A program made the position numbers and the translations under genes. A DNA stretch of 15,560 nucleotides from Bryobacterales bacterium (GTDB lineage: Bacteria > Acidobacteriota > Terriglobia > Bryobacterales > Bryobacteraceae), in NCBI GenBank assembly GCA_003132905.1, contig PKZC01000448.1:4176-19735 (forward strand), read 5' to 3'. The notes below the pieces were generated by a model. That model was not told where the DNA came from and ran no database searches. It saw only the letters and a program-made list of their open reading frames with translations. Positions 7,047 to 14,258 of the stretch are shown piece after piece. Position 1 is the stretch's first letter, and every line of letters begins with the position of its first letter.

Positions 7047-8138
7047 TTAGCTCTTATACTTCGGAAACAGCCGCTGCGCGTTCCCCATCTGGATGCTCTG
7101 CAGCTCTTCCGGATTGAAGCCGCACTCTCCCAAGCCCTGCACCTGTTTCGCGGCAGTTGCCCCGAACGGATAATCGGTTCCGAACACGATTTGCGACACG
7201 CCGGCAATGGTCTTCAGCGCCTGTAGCTGGATGGTATTGGTGGATTGCGCGGTGTCGTAATAGAAGCGGCGCAGATGGAACAGGCGCGAATTAGGCTCGG
7301 CGGGCCCGCGAAGATTGGCGGCGATGTTGTCGGGATTGCCGACGCCGATGCGATCGATCAGCGAGGGAAAGCTTCCGCCCGCGTGAGAGAAAATAAAGCG
7401 GATATCGCCATAACGAGTGGCCGCATTGGTCACTAGCAGGCTCAAGATAGCCCGCGCAGTATCGGTAAAGTACTCGAGCGTGGTGGGATTGACGCCCGGC
7501 ATCAGGTCCTGGCAGCACGGGGCGTCGATCGGGTGTGTATAGACCACGGCTTTGCGCCGGTTGAGTTCGTCGAAGATCGGTTGAAACATCGGGTCGCCCA
7601 GCCAGTGGTTCCCGTAGCTGGTCAAAATGCCGACACCATCGGCCTTCAGGGTATCGAACGCGTATTCGATTTCCTTCAGGCTTTCATCCACGCGTGGGAT
7701 GGGCAACACGGCCAATAAACCAAAGCGTCCTTTATAGTCGGAGGCCATTTTCGCGCCGTATTCGTTCAATTCGCGCGCCAGGCCGCGGGCTTCGTCCGGA
7801 TCTCCAAACCACACGCCGGGAGCGGTACAGGAAATGAGGGACGTGGCTACACCGTCCCGATCCATGCTCTCGATGTCCTTGGCGGGCGAATAGTTTTTCC
7901 ACAATCCCAGAGGAAAGAAGTTGGTGAATCCTTCCACCTTGTGGCCTTCCTTGGCGGTCAAAGCTTTGAGAAAGGCCGGCGACACGAAATGGTGGTGGCA
8001 ATCGATCACGCGAGTACTGGCGCCGGGAGCCGGGGTCTGGGCCAGCAATCGGCTAGCCGGAAGCAAGGCGCTCGCGCCAAAAGCAGCAAGACCTTTCAAG
8101 AGGTCGCGACGGTGAGGTGAGGAATCGTAGGGCGGCAT
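7047..8138 (-). CDS. Tat-exported amidohydrolase (amidohydrolase-2 / ACMSD-type metal-dependent hydrolase or decarboxylase)
   Basis: This 363-residue protein begins with a Tat-like signal (HRRDLLKGL at 9-17, then a hydrophobic run and AQTPAPGAS). The TIM-barrel metal site of the amidohydrolase-2 family follows: HxH in DCHHHF (His48, His50), His202 in YTHPID, His252 in FSHAGG and Asp322 in FGTDYPFG. Relatives include ACMSD and gamma-resorcylate decarboxylase, which cleave C-C bonds of aromatic or related carboxylates, and also lactonases. The exact reaction here is unknown. I start the gene at the ATG at 8138. The in-frame TTG at 8177 lies in a perfect -35 hexamer and would put 13 extra residues before the Tat motif. 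It is the first gene of the minus-strand series and is followed after 3 bases by the DUF6629-like gene. Its place upstream of the Mo hydroxylase suggests a shared periplasmic catabolic route. Confidence 0.88.
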   Translation of the reverse strand: MPPYDSSPHRRDLLKGLAAFGASALLPASRLLAQTPAPGASTRVIDCHHHFVSPAFLKALTAKEGHKVEGFTNFFPLGLWKNYSPAKDIESMDRDGVATSLISCTAPGVWFGDPDEARGLARELNEYGAKMASDYKGRFGLLAVLPIPRVDESLKEIEYAFDTLKADGVGILTSYGNHWLGDPMFQPIFDELNRRKAVVYTHPIDAPCCQDLMPGVNPTTLEYFTDTARAILSLLVTNAATRYGDIRFIFSHAGGSFPSLIDRIGVGNPDNIAANLRGPAEPNSRLFHLRRFYYDTAQSTNTIQLQALKTIAGVSQIVFGTDYPFGATAAKQVQGLGECGFNPEELQSIQMGNAQRLFPKYKS

Positions 8139-8148
8139 GAAAGAGCCG

Positions 8149-8177
8149 ATGCTATCCGGGATTAGCACGCTTGTCAA
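8149..8177 (-). promoter_or_regulatory. Sigma-70-type promoter of the minus-strand operon
   Basis: The minus strand reads TTGACA (8177-8172, perfect -35), a 17-base spacer, then TAGCAT (8154-8149, 4 of 6 to TATAAT). Ten bases separate the -10 from the ATG at 8138. A start about seven bases past the -10 would leave a leader of only a few bases. No Shine-Dalgarno sequence fits in that gap. Confidence 0.6.
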
Positions 8178-8222
8178 GGACTTCGAGGACTGGAATGACA
8201 GTTCTCAAACGCCTCCACCCCC

Positions 8223-8251
8223 TTGACTCCGAAGGACTTTCTTGATATCAA
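8223..8251 (+). promoter_or_regulatory. Sigma-70-type promoter of the plus-strand cytochrome operon
   Basis: TTGACT (8223-8228, 5 of 6) is followed by a 17-base spacer and TATCAA (8246-8251, 4 of 6). The GTG start at 8259 is 7 bases after the -10, where transcription itself is expected to begin, so the mRNA is probably leaderless. The site is divergent from, and about 45 bases away from, the promoter of the minus-strand operon. Confidence 0.5.
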
Positions 8252-8258
8252 CAGAGAC

Positions 8259-10634
8259 GTGCGTTGCGGCAAAGTAGCTCTGCTCGTGGCCGCGATGGCC
8301 CTGGCCTCCGCGTTCGCCCAAAGCCCCGTATCGCTGGTTTCCGAGCGCGCCATCCTGAATCAATATTGCGTGGTCTGTCACAACCAGAAGTTGAAGACCG
8401 CCGGTTTAACGCTCGACAAGCTGGAGCTCCTGCCCATTGGCGAGCACGCCGAGCAGTGGGAAAAGGTGGTGCGTAAGCTGCGGGCAGGCATGATGCCGCC
8501 ATCTGGTATGCCGCGCCCCAATTCCGCAACTTACGAGGCTTTGACCGCAGCCATTGAGAACGAGCTTGACCGCGCGGCGGTGGCCCATCCACACCTTCCC
8601 GCCCCCGGCGTTCATCGTGTGAACCGGACCGAATATGCGAACGCCATCCGCAGCCTGGTGGCGCTGGATATCGATTCTGCTGCCTTTCTGCCCGCCGACG
8701 ATTCCAGTTATGGGTTCGACAACGTGGTTACCGGCCTGGAAGTCTCGCCCGCACTGGTAGAGGGTTACGTGGAAGCAGCGGCGAAGATCAGCCGCCTGGC
8801 GCTGGGCCATGAAACCGGGCCGGCGCGCAAGATCTATCACGTCCGCGAGGATTATTCGCAGGAAGGGCATATCGACGGCCTGCCTTTTGGGACGCGCGGA
8901 GGAATGCTAGTTCACCATTACTTCCCGGCCGACGGCGAGTATTCCATCTCCTGGGATCCGGTGCGAACCACGGTGGGCGGTTTATACGGCGGCGACAGCG
9001 AGGACGAACAAGCCGAAGTGCTGATCGATGGCGCACGGGTGAAGGTATTCCGCATCGGCAAGGACGTGCCCATCGCCAGCCTGCGCGATAAGAACGTAGT
9101 CCGGCTGCCGGTGAAAGCTGGCGAGCGCTCGGTAGGCGTTACTTTTCTCGCCACCACATACGTTCCGAATGTGGATCTGAATCACCACTATCACCGCAGT
9201 ATTCTCGACGACAATCTGGTTGACGGCTTTACCTTTACGCCGCAGGTGAGCTCGGTGACTATTGCCGGTCCTTATGACGGGACGCGCCCCGTCAGCACGC
9301 CCAGCCGCGACAAGGTTTTCATTTGCAAACCGTCCGCCGCGACAGAGGAATTGCCCTGCGCCCGAAAGATTCTGACAACGCTGGCGCGCGAGGCGTACCG
9401 CAGGCCGATCACCGATTCCGATACCGAATCTTTGATGAATATGTATCAGGCTGGCCGGAATGCGGGCGATTTTGAAAGCGGCATCGAGCGCGGCCTTCAG
9501 TTTATCCTTGCGCATCCCGAATTTGTGTTCCGTACTGAGGGTGGTCCGGCCGACGTCAAGCCTGGCCAAGCATACCGCATCAGCGACGTGGAACTGGCCT
9601 CGCGGTTGGCATACTTCTTCTGGAGCAGCGGCCCCGACGACGAACTGATTCGCCTGGCGGCGCAAGGAAAACTTCGTAATAGCGAGGTGCTGGAACAGCA
9701 GATCCGGCGTATGCTGGCCGATCCGCGCACTCACGAACTGGTGAAAAACTTTGCCGGCCAATGGCTGCAATTGCGCGTGATGCAAAGCTCGACGCCGGAA
9801 GGAATCGACTATCCGGACTTCGACGATAATCTCCGGCAGGCGTTCCGGACCGAGGCGGAGATGTTCTTCGAAAGCATCGTGCGCGAAGACCGCAGCATTG
9901 TCGACCTGCTGGACGGCAACTACACCTTCGTGAACGAGCGTCTGGCCGCGCACTATGGCATCCCGAACATTTATGGAAGCCAGTTCCGGCGAGTGAAACT
10001 GGATGGCGACCTTGACGTGCGCCGGGGCTTGCTGGGCAAGGGCGGCATCGAATTGGTAACGTCGGTGTCCGACCGGACTTCCCCGGTGCAGCGCGGCAAA
10101 TGGGTGATGACCAATATTCTGGGTATCGTTCCGCCCGACCCGCCACCCAACATTCCTCCGTTGAAAGATGCAGCTTCGGGAAACAGCGCCCCGCAAACCA
10201 TGCGGCAATTGATGGAAGCGCATCGCGCCAACCCAGCCTGCGCGGGATGTCACAAAATGATGGACCCCATCGGCTTCGCGCTGGAGAATTTCGATGGTAT
10301 TGGCAAGTGGCGCACCAAGGACGCCGGCCAGAATGTGGACGCATCCAGCCAGTTGACCGACGGAACCAAAATCGTGGGCGTAGTGGATTTGCGGAATGCG
10401 CTGCTGCGCTATTCGCCGCAGTTTGCGCGCGTGGTGTCGGAAAAGCTTTTGACGTACGCGCTGGGTCGCGGAGTGGAGTATCAGGATATGCCGGTGGTGC
10501 GAGCGATTGTGCGGGATGCCGCGCGCAACAACTACCGCTTTTCGACGCTGATTGAAGGCATCGTGAACAGCGAGCCCTTTCAGATGAATCGGAAGCCTGA
10601 ACAGACCCTGACCGCAGCGGCCAGCAAGCAGTAG
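8259..10634 (+). CDS. Multidomain dihaem cytochrome, DUF1587-DUF1595-DUF1592-DUF1588-DUF1585 (Planctomycete-type cytochrome)
   Basis: With the GTG at 8259 the product is 791 residues. It starts with a Sec signal (MRCGKVALLVAAMALASAFAQ). A first haem site CVVCH (Cys37, Cys40, His41) lies in a short PSCyt1-like segment. DUF1587 follows (about 120-183, VNRTEYANAIRSL), then a beta-rich insert (about 195-350) resembling a carbohydrate-binding or PPC-like domain. DUF1595 is at about 366-427, DUF1592 at about 439-560 (AYFFWSSGPDDEL), and DUF1588 has the second haem site CAGCH (Cys661, Cys664, His665) in CHKMMDPIGFALENFDGIG. DUF1585 is C-terminal. Proteins of this family are common in Acidobacteria, Planctomycetes and Myxococcota; no function is firmly established. 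Its partner, a DUF1552 protein, follows after 24 bases, the usual pairing. An upstream TTG at 8223 was rejected because it is the -35 hexamer and would precede the signal peptide. Confidence 0.9.
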   Translation: MRCGKVALLVAAMALASAFAQSPVSLVSERAILNQYCVVCHNQKLKTAGLTLDKLELLPIGEHAEQWEKVVRKLRAGMMPPSGMPRPNSATYEALTAAIENELDRAAVAHPHLPAPGVHRVNRTEYANAIRSLVALDIDSAAFLPADDSSYGFDNVVTGLEVSPALVEGYVEAAAKISRLALGHETGPARKIYHVREDYSQEGHIDGLPFGTRGGMLVHHYFPADGEYSISWDPVRTTVGGLYGGDSEDEQAEVLIDGARVKVFRIGKDVPIASLRDKNVVRLPVKAGERSVGVTFLATTYVPNVDLNHHYHRSILDDNLVDGFTFTPQVSSVTIAGPYDGTRPVSTPSRDKVFICKPSAATEELPCARKILTTLAREAYRRPITDSDTESLMNMYQAGRNAGDFESGIERGLQFILAHPEFVFRTEGGPADVKPGQAYRISDVELASRLAYFFWSSGPDDELIRLAAQGKLRNSEVLEQQIRRMLADPRTHELVKNFAGQWLQLRVMQSSTPEGIDYPDFDDNLRQAFRTEAEMFFESIVREDRSIVDLLDGNYTFVNERLAAHYGIPNIYGSQFRRVKLDGDLDVRRGLLGKGGIELVTSVSDRTSPVQRGKWVMTNILGIVPPDPPPNIPPLKDAASGNSAPQTMRQLMEAHRANPACAGCHKMMDPIGFALENFDGIGKWRTKDAGQNVDASSQLTDGTKIVGVVDLRNALLRYSPQFARVVSEKLLTYALGRGVEYQDMPVVRAIVRDAARNNYRFSTLIEGIVNSEPFQMNRKPEQTLTAAASKQ

Positions 10635-10642
10635 ATATTTGT

Positions 10643-10649
10643 AGGAAGG
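10643..10649 (+). promoter_or_regulatory. Shine-Dalgarno site of the DUF1552 gene
   Basis: AGGAAGG sits 9 bases before the ATG at 10659, in the short gap after the cytochrome gene. It is one of the few strong ribosome sites in the plus-strand half, where the first genes of transcripts appear leaderless. Confidence 0.65.
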
Positions 10650-10658
10650 CGGGAAAGT

Positions 10659-11990
10659 ATGTTCATTACCGGCAAACATATTCCAAGGCGAGCGTTGTTG
10701 AAGGGGCTGGGCGTTTCCTTAGCCCTGCCATTGCTGGATTCGATGATACCGGCGCTGCAGCCGTTGGCCAGCGCGGCCGCGCTTCCAAAGGTTCCTCGAT
10801 TCGCCGGCATTTTCAGCCCGCACGGATGGGCGCCGGAATACTGGCAGCTCCCTAAAACAGGCGCGATCACCGAGTATCCATTCGTCCTGAAGCCGATTGA
10901 GGGCTGGCGGGAACACATCACCTTGCTCAGCGGCTTGGACGCCACATCGTCGATGCCTCCGGCGGGAATGGCCGGTGGGGATCATTCGCGCAGCGCGGCT
11001 GTTTTTAGCGGCGTGCCTCCTAAGAAGACCGTCAGCGACGATATTTACCTGGGCACGACAATCGACCAGATGATCGCGCAAAAGCATGGGCAAGATAATG
11101 CCCTGCCCTCGCTACAGCTCGGTATCGAAGATCAGAGCGCGCTCGCCACGTGCCCTTGGGGCTATAGCTGCGCTTACGTCAATTCGGTTTCCTGGTCGGG
11201 TCCAACTAAGCCGCTACCGCACGAGGCAAATCCACAGGTGGTTTTTGAACGCCTGTTCGGCGACGGTGGAAACGCGCAAGAGCGCATGGCTCGCAGGCAG
11301 GCCAAAGCCAGTTTGCTGGATGCCGTGACGCAGGAAGTGAATCGGCTCAACAACAAACTGCCGGGCACAGATCGCGCGCGGCTGGATGAATATCTGGACG
11401 ACATCCGGGAAATCGAACGGCGGCTGCATAACGTTCAGAAAGCGTCCGACCCGTCGCCCGATGCTCCCGTTCCTTTCGGGATGCCCGAATCCTTCACCGA
11501 GCACATCAAGCTGATGTGGGATTTGCAAACGCTTGCCTTCCAAGCGGACATTACGCGAGTTTCCACCCTGATGTACGCACACGACGTGAGCATGCGGAGC
11601 TATCCGGAATCGGGCGTCACCACGGCCAACCACGCCGCATCCCATCACGGCGCCGTTCCGAAGAAATACGAGGATTGGGCCAAGATCAATCGCTATCACA
11701 TCCAATGCCTGACTTATTTCCTGGATAAGTTGAAAGCGACGCCCGATGGCGACGGCACTTTGCTCGACCACACTCTCATTCTGTGGGCGAGTAACATGGG
11801 CGATTCCAACCTCCATAGCCATAAGGACGTGGGGCACATGCTGATCGGCGGCGCGAACGGGCTCCATAAAGGCGGCCGGCATATCCGGACTGAGGGTTCG
11901 ACAGCCAACCTGCTGCTGACCACGCTACAAATGTTCGGCATCGAGAAGCAAAGCCTGGGCGACAGCACCGGGCCGCTGTCTCTTTCGTAA
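10659..11990 (+). CDS. Tat-exported DUF1552 protein
   Basis: This 443-residue protein is a normal-length DUF1552 family member. The N-terminus has a Tat signal, IPRRALLKGLG (8-18, Arg10-Arg11), a hydrophobic run LALPLLDSM, and a probable cleavage around ASAAALP. Features typical of the family are FSPHGWAPEYW, LSGLDA, GGDHSRSAAVFSG, RRLHNVQ, MYAHDVSMRSYP, NHAASHHG, LWASNMGDSNLHSH and DVGHMLIGGA. The many conserved His and Asp residues recall the alkaline-phosphatase/sulfatase-like DUF1501 proteins. That suggests a metal-binding fold, but the activity is unknown. It sits between the DUF1592-type cytochrome (24-base gap) and the ankyrin protein (5-base gap) in one operon. Family pairs of DUF1592 and DUF1552 genes are widespread, which implies joint action outside the cytoplasm. 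Confidence 0.92.
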   Translation: MFITGKHIPRRALLKGLGVSLALPLLDSMIPALQPLASAAALPKVPRFAGIFSPHGWAPEYWQLPKTGAITEYPFVLKPIEGWREHITLLSGLDATSSMPPAGMAGGDHSRSAAVFSGVPPKKTVSDDIYLGTTIDQMIAQKHGQDNALPSLQLGIEDQSALATCPWGYSCAYVNSVSWSGPTKPLPHEANPQVVFERLFGDGGNAQERMARRQAKASLLDAVTQEVNRLNNKLPGTDRARLDEYLDDIREIERRLHNVQKASDPSPDAPVPFGMPESFTEHIKLMWDLQTLAFQADITRVSTLMYAHDVSMRSYPESGVTTANHAASHHGAVPKKYEDWAKINRYHIQCLTYFLDKLKATPDGDGTLLDHTLILWASNMGDSNLHSHKDVGHMLIGGANGLHKGGRHIRTEGSTANLLLTTLQMFGIEKQSLGDSTGPLSLS

Positions 11991-11995
11991 ACGCA

Positions 11996-13564
11996 ATGCG
12001 AAAACTTGCAGTCATCCTGATCGGTGCGGCGCTCTTGCCGTCGGCTTGGGCGGCCGACGTTGCCGACGCCGTCATGAATCAGGACCCGAGCACCGTCCGC
12101 GCCCTGATCGCAAAGAAAGTGGATGTGAACGCCCCGCAAGCCGACGGCACCTCCGCGCTCGATTGGGCCGCCCGATGGAACGATCTGGAAACTGCGGGCT
12201 TGCTGATTCGCGCCGGAGCGAATGCCGGCACGGCGAATCACGACGGCGCTACGCCGATGTTCCTCGCGTCTCAGAACGGGAGCGCCCCGATGATCGAGCT
12301 ACTGCTCAAGGCAGGGGCGAACGTCAACGCCCCGGTGCTTTCGCACGGTGAGACGGCGTTAATGATGGCGTCGCGTAGCGGAAATGTCGACGCAGTCAAG
12401 ATGCTGCTCGACCACGGAGCGCAGGTCAACGCCAAAGACACCTTGCGCGGCACAACGGCCCTGATGTGGGCGGCCGAACAGGGCCATGTCTCGGTGGTGG
12501 AGGTGCTGGTCCACGGCGGCGCTGATGTGAAGGCTCAGTCCGAGGTATTGAGACCGCTGAAGCGAAGAGGGCTCGCGTTTGCTCCCGCCAATCAACAGGG
12601 CGGACCGGACGCTCCCATCAAAGGCGGTTTAACGGCACTGTTGTTTGCAGCGCGGGAAGGCTCGCTCGATTGCGTTCGTACGCTTTTATCGTCCGGCGCG
12701 GATGTGAATCAGGTCTCGGCCGATGGCAGCAGCCCGTTGTTGGTCGCCGTGCAGAACGGCTACTACGACCTGGCCCTCTATCTCATGGATAACGGGGCGA
12801 ATATCAATCTCGCGAACGCCAAAGGCTGGACGCCGCTCTACCTGGCGGTGAAGAATCGCAATCAGGAGACCACGGCCATACCGGGACCGAACACGGATGG
12901 CGTGCTCAGCTTCATCCAAGCCCTGCTCGATCGAGGCGCGAATCCAAATGTGCAGATTAAGGCCGATACGGAAGTGCATCAGGGGATGACGGCTGCCTGG
13001 CTCAAGGAAGCAGGCGCAACGCCGCTATTACGTGCCGCGCTTTGTGGCGATCTTCCAGTGGTCCGTATGCTGCTTGCCCACAAGGCCGATCCGCTGATTT
13101 CCACCTTCGACCATACAACGCCTCTGATGGCAGCTTCGGGCGTCGGCTGGGCCGATGGAATGCTGCGCGAATACTCCGAAGACCAAACCCTCGAAGTGGT
13201 GAAGCTACTGTTGGACTTAGGCTCCGACGTTAATGCCGCCAACGACCACGGGATAACGGCACTGCATGGCGCGGGCTTTAAAGGCGCGAATAAAGTGGTG
13301 CAGGTGCTCGTAGATCACGGTGCGAAGCTGGATGCCCTGGACAAGGGCGAAGATTACGGATTCGGGGTCAGCTCCACCAGGATGACGCCCTTAAATTGGG
13401 CCGAAGGAGTCCCCATCGGCATGTCATCGGCAATCTTTCATACCGACACAGTGGCGCTTATGGCCAAGTTGATGAAAGAACGGGGTATTCCAGTCGTTTA
13501 TAACTCCTTCCACGGCGAGAAGGGCGCGGCATACAATTTCGGCGGCACCGAAGCTCCTAAGTAA
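11996..13564 (+). CDS. Secreted ankyrin-repeat protein
   Basis: This 522-residue protein begins with a Sec signal (MRKLAVILIGAALLPSAWA, cleavage after AWA at 17-19). The mature part is about eleven ankyrin repeats, recognised by recurring DGxTALxxAA, VVxxLLxxGADVN blocks. Clear copies start near residues 50, 83, 117, 151, 210, 243, 276, 369 and 416. Repeat 5 is followed by an insert of about 26 residues (VLRPLKRRGLAFAP onwards). Repeats 8 and 10 have internal insertions, and the C-terminal 75 residues are not ankyrin-like. Such repeats bind other proteins. The gene follows the DUF1552 gene by 5 bases with no obvious Shine-Dalgarno site, so coupling to the upstream gene is likely. A structural or scaffold role for the exported cytochrome/DUF1552 pair is inferred from position. 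The stop codon lies inside a small tandem repeat, described separately. Confidence 0.9.
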   Translation: MRKLAVILIGAALLPSAWAADVADAVMNQDPSTVRALIAKKVDVNAPQADGTSALDWAARWNDLETAGLLIRAGANAGTANHDGATPMFLASQNGSAPMIELLLKAGANVNAPVLSHGETALMMASRSGNVDAVKMLLDHGAQVNAKDTLRGTTALMWAAEQGHVSVVEVLVHGGADVKAQSEVLRPLKRRGLAFAPANQQGGPDAPIKGGLTALLFAAREGSLDCVRTLLSSGADVNQVSADGSSPLLVAVQNGYYDLALYLMDNGANINLANAKGWTPLYLAVKNRNQETTAIPGPNTDGVLSFIQALLDRGANPNVQIKADTEVHQGMTAAWLKEAGATPLLRAALCGDLPVVRMLLAHKADPLISTFDHTTPLMAASGVGWADGMLREYSEDQTLEVVKLLLDLGSDVNAANDHGITALHGAGFKGANKVVQVLVDHGAKLDALDKGEDYGFGVSSTRMTPLNWAEGVPIGMSSAIFHTDTVALMAKLMKERGIPVVYNSFHGEKGAAYNFGGTEAPK

Positions 13565-13584
13565 GACGAAGCTCCGAAATAAGC
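13549..13584 (+). repeat. Two-copy 18-base tandem repeat across the ankyrin gene stop codon
   Basis: Copy 1 (13549-13566) and copy 2 (13567-13584) differ at three of 18 positions: T/G at position 10, G/A at 13, A/C at 18. The repeat carries the end of the coding frame. Copy 1 encodes EAPK-stop, and copy 2 encodes D-EAPK-stop in the same frame. A stop at 13562-13564 is therefore backed by a second in-frame stop at 13580-13582. Confidence 0.8.
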
Positions 13585-13630
13585 TCCCGGGCTGCAACTG
13601 CGGCGTCCCTGGGCGCATCAGTGTAGGTAG

Positions 13631-13636
13631 TACAAT
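13631..13636 (+). promoter_or_regulatory. Possible -10 element of the phosphatase gene
   Basis: TACAAT (5 of 6 to TATAAT) ends 7 bases before the ATG at 13644, so a transcript from here would start at or next to the start codon. No convincing -35 hexamer is seen 16-18 bases upstream, which lowers confidence. There is also no Shine-Dalgarno sequence before this gene. Confidence 0.35.
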
Positions 13637-13643
13637 ACAACAG

Positions 13644-14243
13644 ATGCCAAGTGCCACGCTCTATCGGCGCCTGGTTCCCGGCCTGCTCTTGCTGTCGCTG
13701 AGTATCGCCGGGCTCCCAGCCGCATCTATCCCAACCATCCCAGGAGTGGACAACTTCCATCAGGTGGATGAACACGTCTATCGTGGCGCACAGCCTCATG
13801 ACGAAGGTTATGCCGGTCTAGCCAAACTCGGCATCAAGACCGTGCTTGATTTACGCGGCGAGAACGGCGAGGAAAAATCCGTCCAAGGCGCCGGGATGCG
13901 CTACGTTCGCCTGCCGTGGAGTGGCTTTAAGGCTCCGGACGAATCGCAAATCAAAGCCGTAATGGCGCTGCTGAACGATCAATCGGCCTGGCCGGTCTTC
14001 GTCCATTGCAGGCGCGGGGCAGACCGGACGGGTACCGCCATTGCCTGCTATCGGATCGAGCACGACCATTGGACCGGCCTGCAGGCGCTTATCGAGGCCA
14101 AAACCTTCGGTATGAGCTCACTAGAAATGGCCATGCAGCATTTCATCCTGGGTTTCTCAGTGCCACCGCCAGCAGCGAATCTGGCTTCCACCACCGCCGT
14201 TGCAAGTCCTGCGGCAGTTCCTGTTTTGCAGCCCGCACCGTAG
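13644..14243 (+). CDS. Secreted dual-specificity/tyrosine-phosphatase-like protein
   Basis: This 199-residue protein has an N-terminal signal (RRLVPGLLLLSLSIAGLPAAS, residues 8-28). A compact cysteine-phosphatase domain follows: VYRGAQP (45-51), LGIKTVLDLRGE (62-73) and the P-loop HCRRGADRTG (His121, Cys122, Arg128). This is the HCx5R signature of the Siw14/DSP-like phosphatases, in which Cys122 forms the phosphoenzyme. The general-acid Asp is not obvious in the RLPWSG segment (89-94), though D99 or nearby residues could serve. The C-terminal 25 residues are Ala/Pro/Val-rich and look unstructured. The gene lies 79 bases after the ankyrin gene and 15 bases before the metallo-beta-lactamase-fold gene. 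The target of a phosphatase outside the cytoplasm is unknown; phosphorylated small molecules such as inositol phosphates are as possible as proteins. Confidence 0.85.
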   Translation: MPSATLYRRLVPGLLLLSLSIAGLPAASIPTIPGVDNFHQVDEHVYRGAQPHDEGYAGLAKLGIKTVLDLRGENGEEKSVQGAGMRYVRLPWSGFKAPDESQIKAVMALLNDQSAWPVFVHCRRGADRTGTAIACYRIEHDHWTGLQALIEAKTFGMSSLEMAMQHFILGFSVPPPAANLASTTAVASPAAVPVLQPAP

Positions 14244-14258
14244 TTTAGCCGTAGTAAC

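Noticed and set aside
8136..8177. TTG start giving a 13-residue longer amidohydrolase
   Set aside because: The TTG is part of a perfect TTGACA -35 hexamer, and the Tat motif is well placed from the ATG at 8138.
8982..10679. Open frame of 565 codons on the minus strand
   Set aside because: It lies wholly opposite the DUF1592-type cytochrome, which has clear domains and haem motifs. The product has no recognisable family and reflects codon bias in GC-rich DNA.
11214..11882. Open frame of 222 codons on the minus strand
   Set aside because: Antisense to the DUF1552 gene, with no domain and no ribosome site.
11996..13564. Ankyrin repeats as a CRISPR-like or DNA-repeat array
   Set aside because: Periodicity is at protein level (about 33 residues) with divergent DNA; there is no direct-repeat/spacer structure.
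14244..14258. Separate promoter for the metallo-hydrolase gene
   Set aside because: No -10-like hexamer at the expected distance and only 15 bases between genes; co-transcription with the phosphatase gene is simpler.
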